From: Chromobotia macracanthus
Taxonomy: Eukaryota; Chordata; Actinopteri; Cypriniformes; Botiidae
Reading direction: 5' to 3'
Length of the DNA stretch: 64,000 nucleotides
NCBI GenBank assembly: GCA_036877525.1
Contig: JAZGTH010000035.1
Coordinates: forward strand, 3,586,501 to 3,650,500
The position numbers and the translations under genes were made by a program. The notes below the pieces were generated by a model. That model saw only the letters and a list, made by a program, of their open reading frames with translations. It had not been told where the DNA came from and searched no databases. Positions within the stretch are counted from its first letter, which is position 1. Every line of letters starts with the position of its first letter. Of this stretch, positions 11,130 to 21,300 are shown piece by piece.

Positions 11130-11475
11130 GCAGCATATTACAAAACAGACAGGCAGGGTCAAACACAACAAACAAGGGAATAAAAGGCAAGGCCAAAGTG
11201 TAAACGAAAAACAGGCTAGGGTCAAGGCAGGCAGCAAACAGGGGAAAAAAATCCAGAGTAAACAGTCCAAGAACAAAACCACAGGAAATCCAGGAATAAT
11301 TAAAACTGCTCAGAGTTGTTGCCAGGGCAAAACAAGACTTGGCAAAGAGCACATGTGAGTCTGGGGTTTAAATACACAGAGTAAATTAGGAACAGGTGTG
11401 AGTACAATCAGTCTGAGGGACAGGGCAATATGGGCATTATGGGAAATGTAGTTCGGTATTCAGGTGACGGCTCCC
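11130..11475. repeat. Unnamed dispersed repeat, copy 2 of the 5215-5490 family
   Basis: Contains tcaaggcaggcagcaaacag, aacaagacttggcaaag, ggtttaaatacacag, taggaacaggtgtgag, attatgggaaatgtag and ggctccctctgg in the same order as the copy at 5215. The ORFs read from it on both strands are low-complexity by-products. Confidence 0.5.
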
Positions 11476-12384
11476 TCTGGTGGTGCGGGAGCCTCCATCG
11501 TAACACTCAGCAGAGATTGCATACTATGTCACTCATCAAGCATTTATAACTATTCTGCGTTGGTCTGTTTATAGAGATGATACACATAACTTTGTTTAAA
11601 CAGCATTTGTAACACATTTTACTTCCATGATATGACACATTTGCTACTGAAACAGAATATTCCATATCCCATAATTTTCCATATACTGGACACTTTTTTT
11701 ACTTCTTCTTTACTATCTGCTCTAAATATGAACAGTCCCGTTTATTTCTCTTTGCCAACATTTAGGAGTAGTTTTTTGGTACAGATAATTGTGTTAAAAA
11801 AACTAAAAGACAGAAATGCAATACCATTGTATTGTAATCTTATTGTCTAATGTTAACAAGCATGTTTCATTCTTTTGAAACAAATACTAAAATCACATTC
11901 CAGTGCAGTCGAAAGTTGCAGGTGTATGAATCATTTTCCCCTAGTTTGTTTTCAGTCTAAAACTTTTGAGCAGTGCTGCTGGTGTTATTGACTGTTGCTT
12001 CTGCTGTATCTGGTCAGGTCACTCCAAACAGACTGACTAGAGTCTGTTGTTTTTGTTGTTTCTCTAGATTTTGGAGCCAGGCTGCTACCCAGGATTCAAC
12101 ACAGTGAACCCAGCAGAGCAGAGCCCCATGCCACCCAGAAACCCAAAGCAGGAGCAGTAAGCCAAAGCACTGCATGGACACATGTAAGAAATACACACTC
12201 TTCACTCAGCTGGGTTTGTCAAGGGCTAAACCAACATGGTGATTATCACTGTGATTGTAAAGAGATGATCAGGTAAGTTTTGTGCCTTCTTGTCTAATAA
12301 CTCCATCTTCGCAAAAGCTAATATTTGCATAAACAAAAATAATGGTTAATGTTGCAGATCTTTCATAATGGTTCTGTGCTTCAG

Positions 12385-13956
12385 GTTTGTTATCAATGAA
12401 TTAATTCAGACAGAAAAAGACTATATGAAGGATTTAGGTATTGTGGTTAGTTATTAACTATGTATTAGATAATCAATAACCTGTCAACATAACATCATAC
12501 AATGATTAAAGACTTGCAAAAATGATTTTAAAATGAAAATATTTGTACAGGACTGTATTTGTACAGTGTGTGTACAGTATGTGTTGCATTTATTTTTGTC
12601 AGTTTGCGTTCTGAAGATTAAAGCCATTTGCATCTACATCTTCATATCCATGACATTACCTGCTGTGTCATTACTAGTTTGTATTGCCATAAGGGACCAT
12701 CAGTGTTTCAGTATTTACTTAGTCTGGATGTGCTAATATTAACACTTACTGTCTATGAAAGCATTGTGAAGTATTGTTGCTTTTAGCTGTGTGTGTGTTT
12801 GAGTGGTAACTCACATGAGGTTGAAATGATCTGTGTTGATCTGAAAAAAACTGAGAAGATGACATGAAAGGAAAATACAAGATAGTCTTTAGAAACCTTT
12901 ACCAAATGACCTATGACTGCCACAAAGAGTGAGTCTCTCAGGTTCTCACAAAACATATTGTTTGTTCTGAGAGAAATGTTTTTCTCCGGGAAAATGACTG
13001 AAATTAGATTAATGTTATAAATTGCTTTTGCTTTCTGAAGTTTCTTTGTGGGTGAACTGGAAAAATGTCTTGAAGGTCATGAGAAGCTGTCTGGACTGTT
13101 CAGGAAACATGTAAGTGTGTGTGTGTGTGTGTTAAATGTCGTTAAACGTGTGTGTATTCATACATGTATCTTTGTGAGGACCAGTGTGACCAGTTAGACC
13201 AACAGAGTGAGGAAAAAGAGAGTAAAGTGAGGGCATTTTGTGAGGCCTGTCTTCACTTTCTGGCACCCCTTTAAAGGCTGCATGAGTGTCCATGCATGGA
13301 TCAGTCATAAAGTGTTTTTGTTCATACGCATGCAGGAGAGACAATGTATGTGGTTTACTGCCAGAAAAACCCAAGTTTGAATACATCCATGCAGAGTATG
13401 ATTCATATTTTGAGGTAAACCCCACTTTACTTTGTCTTCTGTTAAGATCACTTTTAAAGTGAGAAAAGACAGACATACACATGTAGATTCATCAGCTCCA
13501 GATTATACTAATGTGTCTGTAATAGGCTCTCAGGGGATTCAGCAGGAATACCAGCTACTGCTGAAGGTAACAACTAAGAGAGTGTTTCCCTTTAACCATT
13601 TAATAATAATGTCTTATCAACGTATCTCATGTTTTCCACTATTTCTCTTTTTTAAGGACTTCTTGAAATACAGTATAAAGGCTGGCTAAGATTGTCAGGA
13701 TATGGAAGTAGAAATTAATCTAGCATTCTTGCCATCATAATTTTGTTTGTTAAAATAACTATATAAAATGTTCATTATTTTAAATAAATCATGATATCAG
13801 TACTTTATAAGCTAAGCGTGAAACACATGGATTCATTTCCAGAGGTCAAACTGATTTCATTTCTTCACTGTGTAACAGAAAGCAGTAGATGTGATGTCTC
13901 AGGTGCCAAAACTGTGCAATGACATGATGAATCTGGGCAGGCTGCAGGGATTTGAG
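12385..13956 (+). pseudogene. Unprocessed relic of a Trio/Kalirin-type RhoGEF (second DH domain)
   Basis: Six exon-like blocks in domain order: about 12385-12445 (INELIQTEKDYMKDLGIVV), about 12855-12928 (DMKGKYKIVFRNLYQ and on), 13041-13110 (FFVGELEKCLEGHEKLSGLF), 13336-13414, 13534-13566 with 13657-13707 (EYQLLLK then DFLKYS), and 13879-13956 (ending CNDMMNLGRLQGFE). Most keep AG/GT borders, so the copy kept its introns and is not a retrocopy. It is broken: block 13336-13414 has a deletion at its start and a one-base frameshift in the middle, 13687-13689 is an in-frame TAA, and the PH domain is absent. The last block and an AEYDSYFE motif favour Kalirin over Trio. The DH domain would exchange GDP on Rho/Rac GTPases. 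Confidence 0.72.
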
Positions 13957-15130
13957 GTATTCTTAAAACAAGCCCACAACACATGCCTAGACTATAACAA
14001 ACAACAGCATGTACATTTAATTGTTAACCTGTTAGGTTGTTAAGTTCCGTAGTTCAAAATTAGTCTTAATTTACGTCTGCACATTAATATATTATTCACA
14101 ATTGATGTGCGGTTACTGGAAAGTGTGTATTGGCTATTATAAACATTTAGTTCCAAGTCTAATTCCTCATTGGATGCGCAGAACTTGAATTTTAATTCTT
14201 TGAAGACTTGATGTTTTTTGAGTTAATGTTGACTTAACATGTATTAGAAACTCATTTCTGTGTTCTAGTAATATTTAGCTGGAATTCTGTCAGACTGTAA
14301 ACTCTGTCCTGCTGTAATCTTGTAAATCTGTGTAACATTTCTCTTTCACAACAGAACAGATGAGTCTGACTGTGAGGATGAACTTGACCATAAAAAAACT
14401 AGCATGGAAGTAGAGACACTGCTCTTAATGCATGATGCCATGTAGACCTCTGTGAGCTGGAATAAACTGAAGTTGATAGTAATTAGGTTAAAATTAGGTT
14501 AAACACTAAAATAAATATAAACATAAAATATCTGGACCCTTTTAATATGAGTGCTGTTGTTTTCATTTGACATGTATGGGAAAGACTTGTATTTTGTCTT
14601 ATATAAAAACGTGAAGTACTACACAGCTCATTGTATATCACAATGCAAGTCCTGCCAATCCATTATTAAAAGAGCCAATGACCATCTTTGTAAAGGCATA
14701 AGCATTTTTTAAGTTTAAGTCAAGCACACTGCGTTGTGGCCTGTGTACTGCATATTTTGATTAATGCAATATGCCTTTCTTCCAGGTATTCTATGCAAAA
14801 GATTTGTGCAAACAGTATACATACTGAAGAAATAGCATCAGTAGTATGGTAGTATGTCATAGCGAACAGCCTTTGTCTAGAGCTCATGTAATATCTCACA
14901 GAATGGTATCGCCCTCTGCTGGCTGGTGCCGAGGTCACCAAACACTATGCTTACCTTCTTTTTGCAGGGTTCACGTCTGTTAATGTTGAAAGATAATAAT
15001 GCTATGCGCCTCTGTTTTTCTATTTTTTGTTTATTTTTCTATTTATGTCACTTTCAGTTTGTCTGTTTTTCATCAGTTCACGGTAGATGGGATGTGTGGT
15101 CTCATTTTAATGATGTGTCTGATTTGTAAT
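13957..15130. other. Between the DH relic and the Ig relic, no exon recognised
   Basis: AT-rich. A possible exon at about 14355-14445 reads an acidic DESDCEDELD stretch after an AG, but I cannot tie it to a family. The PH and SH3 parts expected here in a Kalirin gene are not visible. Confidence 0.4.
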
Positions 15131-15214
15131 GCGGTGACACCAGAGTTCCTCACCCCTCTAGCTGACGTGATGTGTGCTCTGGGGGAAACCGTGGTCCTGT
15201 GCTTGCTGAAATAA
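15131..15214 (+). pseudogene. Kalirin/Trio-type Ig-domain start, fragment
   Basis: Reads AVTPEFLTPLADVMCALGET followed by VVL, then a premature TAA. It matches the start of the Ig-like domain that sits between the GEF2/SH3 region and the kinase in Trio and Kalirin (PPEF, PLS/ADVTC, GETVVL). It lies downstream of the DH relic on the same strand, as expected from gene order. No SH3, FN3 or kinase piece was found after it. Confidence 0.55.
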
Positions 15215-15886
15215 CTAAACATTCCCATGATAATAAATTAAGTTTTCATATCTGGCATGATGAATATAGGGTTGAACGTCTTCAAATAGAAAAATAAGAA
15301 CTATACAAAGAATGTTTGACTGTATTGGTTTTATGTCATAAACTCCTTTAAACCTTAACCTCCTTTCGTATTTGTTGTTTTAAACATATTGATGCGCACT
15401 GGGAATGTCCAAGTATTTTATGTGTCATTTAAAAAGATGTTTACATTTGACTGTTTGACAGTAGTTCGGAATGTTGTACAGTATGTACAATCAGGGATTG
15501 TCAATCTTAGTATCACAGCAGTCACCTGTCAGCTTTGACCAGTCATATAAATATAATTTCATCACATTTATTCACTTGAATGCTAATGTGACCAAATCAG
15601 TAAATACTCTTTAACCGCTATTACTGTAAAATACTATTATGAAAGTTAGAAACTAAGAGAACTTGCACAGTCACTTAGAAACCTCTTTTTCCCTTAATAT
15701 GTGTTAAACATTTTAAGTATTTTTCATGAGAATATGGTAACAGTTAACAATTTTTCATAAAGGGATTGCATCATCATCATCATCAAATCTTTGTGCCATT
15801 GATCAGGTTAATATTTCAGAACCTGTTTAAATATAAGCTGTTATTGACACATCAAAAATGAAAATTTATCTGACCAACATGTGAGC

Positions 15887-16230
15887 ATGTTGTCTGGATC
15901 CTGACTCCTTCTAGTCTTGGTTCTTGGAGTCAGGATCTGAACTCATGCTCTGGGTCCTTGTTTCTTGTGGAAGCACATGGCCTCTGTTTTGTTTACATTC
16001 GCCATGTGCTCTCCGGTGTCGCGTCTTGGCCCCGCCCCCTTGTTCTCGTCTTGTTTGCGCTCATTTCGCGCACCTGTTCGTCCTTGTCTTTGTTCTATTT
16101 AATGCCCCCGTGTTTTCGGTCTTGCGCCGGTTTTGATGTGGTTTCTCGCATTTCGAGTCTTGTCAAGTTTTCTAGTCTTTGGCCTGCCGTTCCTGTCTGC
16201 AACCGGGTTCATTTCCCCTGATCGTGACAG
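15887..16230 (+). mobile_element. Possible solo LTR or LTR-like block
   Basis: GC-richer island in AT-rich DNA that begins tgtctggatcctgac and ends ctgatcgtgaca, so it has the TG...CA ends of an LTR, with short T/G/C-rich promoter-like sequence inside. It resembles fish Gypsy LTRs in composition. No flanking target duplication was verified. ORFs across it (such as 15924-16136) are by-products. Confidence 0.35.
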
Positions 16231-16817
16231 AATCAAGATTGTAGGTCACATTCAGCAGACAGACATTAACACTGTTTTTTATACATTTTGTATGCATATT
16301 TATTTCAACAATTTCCTAATCAAATCCTTAGAACCTTGTGAACATTTTTGTAGTGACTGCGTAAGAGTTCTGCTAATTTCAAAGCTGAGTGACAGTCATA
16401 AACACAAAGGTGATGCTAATTATTAAAACAGACAAAATGTAAAACTTCTCAGTAATAAAAAAAACATATAAAACTCTTAGCAATGTGATTTGTTTTATTA
16501 AGTTATAAGCAGTGGGTTTAATCAGTGATGACTTAAATAGATTTGCTATCCATGTGTAATTGTCCACTAGACCTGCTACCTAGGTGTTTCAAGTGTAGAA
16601 AAGGTGAAAAAGGTATTGTCTAGTTTTCTCCTTGAACAATCAGGCAAGTTACTGTGACTATTCTCGATGCAGCAGGAATGACCTACAGTATTGACATTTT
16701 TCATAATCTTCACAGAAAATAAAAATACTGTCCAAGTGCAATCCTCCTAATAGGGCTTTGAAAAAAACATTTACCCAGAATTCAACATGACGTGACACCA
16801 ACTTCACATTCTCTGTA

Positions 16818-17010
16818 TTCTGGCAAGAAACTGTAAAAACTGTAATTGACTGTCGTAAAATTCTGAACGCCTGCCACTGATGTCATTGTCAATACTGATT
16901 GGCTTCAATCACTGTTCCTCTCGTGATCGAAGTTGACTGTTACACTTTTTCAGTGGTAGTTAGCCAAGTTTGTTATTTCCCCCATATTAATCTCTGGACC
17001 CAGTCTTGGA
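16818..17010 (+). repeat. Unnamed dispersed repeat, family B copy 2
   Basis: About 75 percent similar by eye to 10415-10605, same orientation and similar length. The two copies flank the RhoGEF relic. Class unknown. Confidence 0.65.
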
Positions 17011-17780
17011 TAGGATCTTGATTTCTCATGACAGCAGCCCACTATAGCAGAATAAATATAGTGGAAACACTGATTATAAATATTATGCAGTGATATTTAG
17101 CAGAATAAAACAAATGCTTAACAGCACAGCACACAGTGGTGACAACTGAGCACATCTCCATATTATCATAAGAATAAAAAACTATCCGAATGTTAAGAAA
17201 CAATAATGATATTTTAATTAAAAAATAAAAATAGAATCCATACTGCAATTCAAATTGCATTTTAAAAAAGCACACGGCTTGAGTAATTATATTTGTGTAG
17301 ACTACATAAGCTCCAAAAATTAAAAATGAAGCATACTGTATTTGTATTCTTTTCATGCTGCTGAGTCATGATGACATGTTTGATTGTGATGTTAATATTT
17401 TAAGATCAAGCAATACGCTCCTGTCAAGTAAAGCAACACCTCAGCCTACCACATGACCTACCCAAATGAAACGTGTGAGAAAATATTGCGATTAAACAGG
17501 TAACAGTTAACAACACAGCACACAGAGAAAGAGAGAACGCGAACCCACACTGTAAAAAATTATGTGATCAATAAGTCATTATATAATAAGTCAGACAACA
17601 TGTTTTTATATTAAATAAACTTCACAATAACTTTGTTATTTTGTTATTCAAAATAAAAAGTTACGGTTTATAAATTGCAGCTTTAAAAGTTTAGGGCCGC
17701 ACAAAATGTTTTACTGCGCACAGTTCCAGAAACATGATACGTATATCAGGCTCAGTAAGTCTGTTTCACCTTACCCGCTA
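17011..17780. other. AT-rich sequence upstream of ubr3
   Basis: No gene seen. Composition changes sharply at about 17760 where the CpG-rich ubr3 promoter begins. The 104-codon antisense ORF at 17042-17356 is AT-driven and has no family character. Confidence 0.5.
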
Positions 17781-17877
17781 CTTCTGTTTTCAAGGTGGCA
17801 ATTGGATCTCGCGAGAAGCGCCGTGAACACAGCAACAAGACAACCAAAATAAAGTGAGCGCAACAAACCCGGAGCGC
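17780..17877 (+). promoter_or_regulatory. ubr3: ubr3 promoter / 5' UTR with TCTCGCGAGA palindrome and inverted CCAAT
   Basis: An exact TCTCGCGAGA palindrome lies at 17807-17816, immediately after ATTGG (an inverted CCAAT box) at 17801-17805. Both are typical of TATA-less, CpG-island promoters of broadly expressed genes; the palindrome is a known vertebrate core-promoter element also bound by Kaiso-type factors. It lies 62 bases before the start codon. No TATA box is seen. The transcription start is not known. Confidence 0.65.
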
Positions 17878-18308
17878 ATGATGGCGGCGTCGCTGCTGCG
17901 CCGGGACAAGAGATCCACCGCCGCCCATCTGAAGGCAGATCTCAAGCGGAATGACAACAGCATAGGGCTGCGGCAGCTGCAAGAGCTGCTAGATAGTGTG
18001 CTGAATCCGGAGCGGGGCTCGGATCCGGAGGCGCTGGAGTGGTGTAAATGGCTTCTGGCCGGCGGGGAAGTGTTCGATGAGTTCTGCCGGACCGTCCGAT
18101 CCTATGATAACGCCACCCTCTGCGGGCTGGTGTGGACCGCTAACTTTGTGGCGTACCGCTGCCGGACCTGCGGCATCTCTCCGTGCATGTCGCTGTGCGC
18201 GGAGTGCTTCAATAACGGCGATCACACGGGCCACGACTTTAACATGTTCCGGAGTCAGGCTGGCGGGGCCTGCGACTGCGGGGACGGGAATGTGATGAGA
18301 GAGAGCGG
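17878..18308 (+). CDS. ubr3: ubr3 exon 1 (residues 1-144)
   Basis: Holds the start codon and most of the UBR box: CRTCGISPCMSLCAECFNNG, then GDHTGHDFNMFRS and ACDCGDGNVMRES. Donor gtcagt at 18309; two bases of the Gly codon are carried over. Shorter N terminus than mammals, without the Ala/Gly tract. Confidence 0.93.
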
Positions 18309-21300
18309 GTCAGTAGCTGCTCAGAGGGCAGATCTGTCTGTCTGACAGGGGCAGACGAGGTACACGTCGGTTTGGGCATCGTAACATAACGCAGACGTGT
18401 ATGTACCGAGTCATCGGCGTTTTCAAGCATTATGGTCAAACCTATTGAGCTGACTATCTTAACGGTGTTATTGAGCAACTATCAGAGGAGAATTTCCAAC
18501 TAGTATCAATTTTAAGGCATTAGTCTCAAACCTAGTACATGAACACCTAGACATGACGTTTTGGGGCATTTTGTGGCTGAGGCGCTTTTTCAGTTGACAG
18601 AATTTTGGGCCTTCATTACATTTCTGGTGGGCGTGTTCATAATCAGCAGAATTCACTGACTCTAGTGAGCTGACTACCTACAAAGTATTATTGTTTGTCA
18701 TATCAGAGGAGAATTCCCAACTAGCTATTTTTGAGACATTAAAGTCTCAAACTTGGTGAGCTGACCACCTATAAAAAAACGTATACAATTTTTGCGTATT
18801 AACTTTTTGGCCATCACAATGGTGGTTTGGGCCTTGTTGTCTCATTCTTAGTCAGCAGTCTACCTAGACAGCATTTTTGGTAGACAGCATTATGGAATGT
18901 TTGGTTTGGTATGTTTGGAGATTATAGTTGCATTCTCAATCAACAGCGTTTGCTGGCCTAATACTGTCTAAATACGTAAACTGTTTTTGTATGAAAAGGG
19001 TTCAAATTGACAGAATATTTAGAAATCATGTAAGAATTGGCTGAATGTTAAGTCATTTGGAGAGTATGTTCATAATCAGCCTTTTTGGTGGCATCATAAG
19101 TTGTATTCTGAGTTGGCATAATTTGTGAGCATAATAGTCTCAAATCAAGTGAACTTGATCAAGTAGCTTTGCTGAAAACTGGTGCAAATCAGCAGCATTT
19201 TTGGCCACCATAGGTGTATTTTGGATTGACATTGTTTTGGGGCAAAATTGGTGCATTCAGAATCTGTGCATTCAGTCTCTGCAGTATCTTCAGTATTTTG
19301 CTCATCATAGGTGCATTTTAGCAGTTTCTCTGGATATGGCTGATTCTAATTCATCAACATTTTATTGGGACATAAAAATTAAAATATTACAAATGTTTCG
19401 AAAACAGTTCTCCTTTGTGTAATCGGAAGTGTAGATGGAGTAGTAGGTTTTGAGAAACCGCTGTACACTGTTGACAGTCTGTTGGGGTGGTGGTGGTGGT
19501 GGTGGTGGTGGTGGGGGGGGGGGGTTGATAGTGTAGCGTGTTCTGTGCCACCTGATCACTGCACTTACTGAGAGTGACACAGTCTGGGTTATTTTTAACC
19601 CACCCACAGGGTCAGTGACAGGTCTTTACACTTCCTCTGACACTACATACATTTCAACCTTCAGACAGATGAATGAATGTCTACTATAATTTAATTTAAC
19701 AATCCACAAAGTGAACAGTTATGCAGAAGTTCAGATATTGGCAGTTTTATTTGTTGTTGATGTGGGTTTTGAAGCAGTAAGAGCTCCACTTTCTTGTCCA
19801 TTGCCTTTAGTTGCAATCATCTTGATCTTCTTACTTAAAGAGATTAATTTATGTCAATTTAACAAGCATTTTGATAACCACAATATCAGTGCATTAGCCT
19901 AGCTGCCAGATCAGAGGATTGAGAGGCTAATCTGTCATGTTCTGACATAATTATTACATCATGATTAATGTATGTCTTATGTATATCATTTCTTGGAGGG
20001 AAAAAATCTGTCATTTACTTACTGTTATTCCAAACCAAATGAATTTACATTTATTTATTTTAACATTGAAAAAATGCAACAATTGTTGTAAACACTTCTG
20101 ATGAAGCAAATTAATAATTGAATTAAAGGATATGTCCACCCCAAAATGAAAATTTCCTAATAATTAACCCCCATGTTTTTCTTCAGGCAAAAAGAAATTG
20201 AGGTTCTTGAGTAAAAATTCCAGGATTTGTATCCATCTAATGCTATTCAACAGGGTTCATCGTTTTGAAGGTCCAAAATAAAGTTTCAAAGCAGCTTTAA
20301 ATGGCTCTCTTCTCGACCCTAGCCAATGAATAAGGGTGTTGAGTAAAGGATTTGAGTAATAAATCCATAGATTTATGAGATGCTATGTGCATCTAGATCT
20401 ATCTAGATTCAAACTGACAGGGAGTATCTGCCTCCCAGAGAACACTGGGAAGACAGTTCCAGAGTTTGGGCACCAGGTAAGAAAAGGATCCACCACCCAC
20501 GCTTGGTTTCAGAATTCTGGGTATTATCAACGGGCTGGAATTTTGAGATGGCATTGAAGGACTGTAATAAAAAAGAAGCTTGCTTTGGTAGAGGAGCGGA
20601 ACCATTCAGGACCTTGTAGGTTTAGTAGAATTTTGAAGCTTAAGCAATGCTTAATAGGCAGATAGTGCTGTGTTGACAGAACCAGGCTAACATTGGCATA
20701 CTTTTAATTTTTGTAAAAACTGGTTGTTGAATTGTAGGCCATCTGGAGTTTTTGTACTAAACCTTTTTTTAAGATGAAAACACAGTTTAGCAAATATTGA
20801 AAATGTGGTTTTCAAAGGACAAATTTCTTTATAGAGCATCCATTAAGAGAAAGGCAGTATTCTAGGTTGTTCCATGTGAACGATTGTTGTCCAATAATAA
20901 CTTATAATAACTTTTGTTTTGACTGAATTTAGTAGTAGCTGCTAGTTTTTAATCTAGGTTTTAATATCTTCTATTCATTCAGTCAGTTTGATGAATTAAT
21001 GCATCAAGTCGAGTCTCAAAAGGAATATACAGCTGAGTATGTATGTAGCCAAGGCTTTTGTGGAATTATTGCAGCATAAGGATTATTATTTGTTACAGCA
21101 GCAATAGCACAGTATCTGTGTTAAAAATAAAGTCGACTTCCATGACAGTGTTTGTTATGTTAATAATCTGTATTTTTGACAGGTTTTGTAGTAGACATCG
21201 GTTAAAAACTGGTGAGAATTTGCCATTGGTCCCTCGAGATCTGCTGCTCATGTCTGAGATGGTACTACCAAAGTTTATCATCACTATCATTCAGTACCTG

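Larger units (their letters stand above)
17780..18330. promoter_or_regulatory. ubr3: CpG island over ubr3 promoter and exon 1
   Basis: GC-rich and dense in CpG across the promoter and first exon, in strong contrast to AT-rich flanks on both sides. Judged by eye, not computed. Confidence 0.7.

Noticed and set aside
12014..12205. Antisense ORF, and a + strand open stretch at 12067-12165 after an AG
   Set aside because: Could be an upstream exon of the RhoGEF relic, but I cannot match it to any known part of Kalirin or Trio.
17989..18478. Antisense ORFs across ubr3 exon 1
   Set aside because: Shadows of a GC-rich coding exon; no family character.
19362..19607. Antisense ORF with a poly-Pro run
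   Set aside because: Produced by the GGT/poly-G microsatellite.
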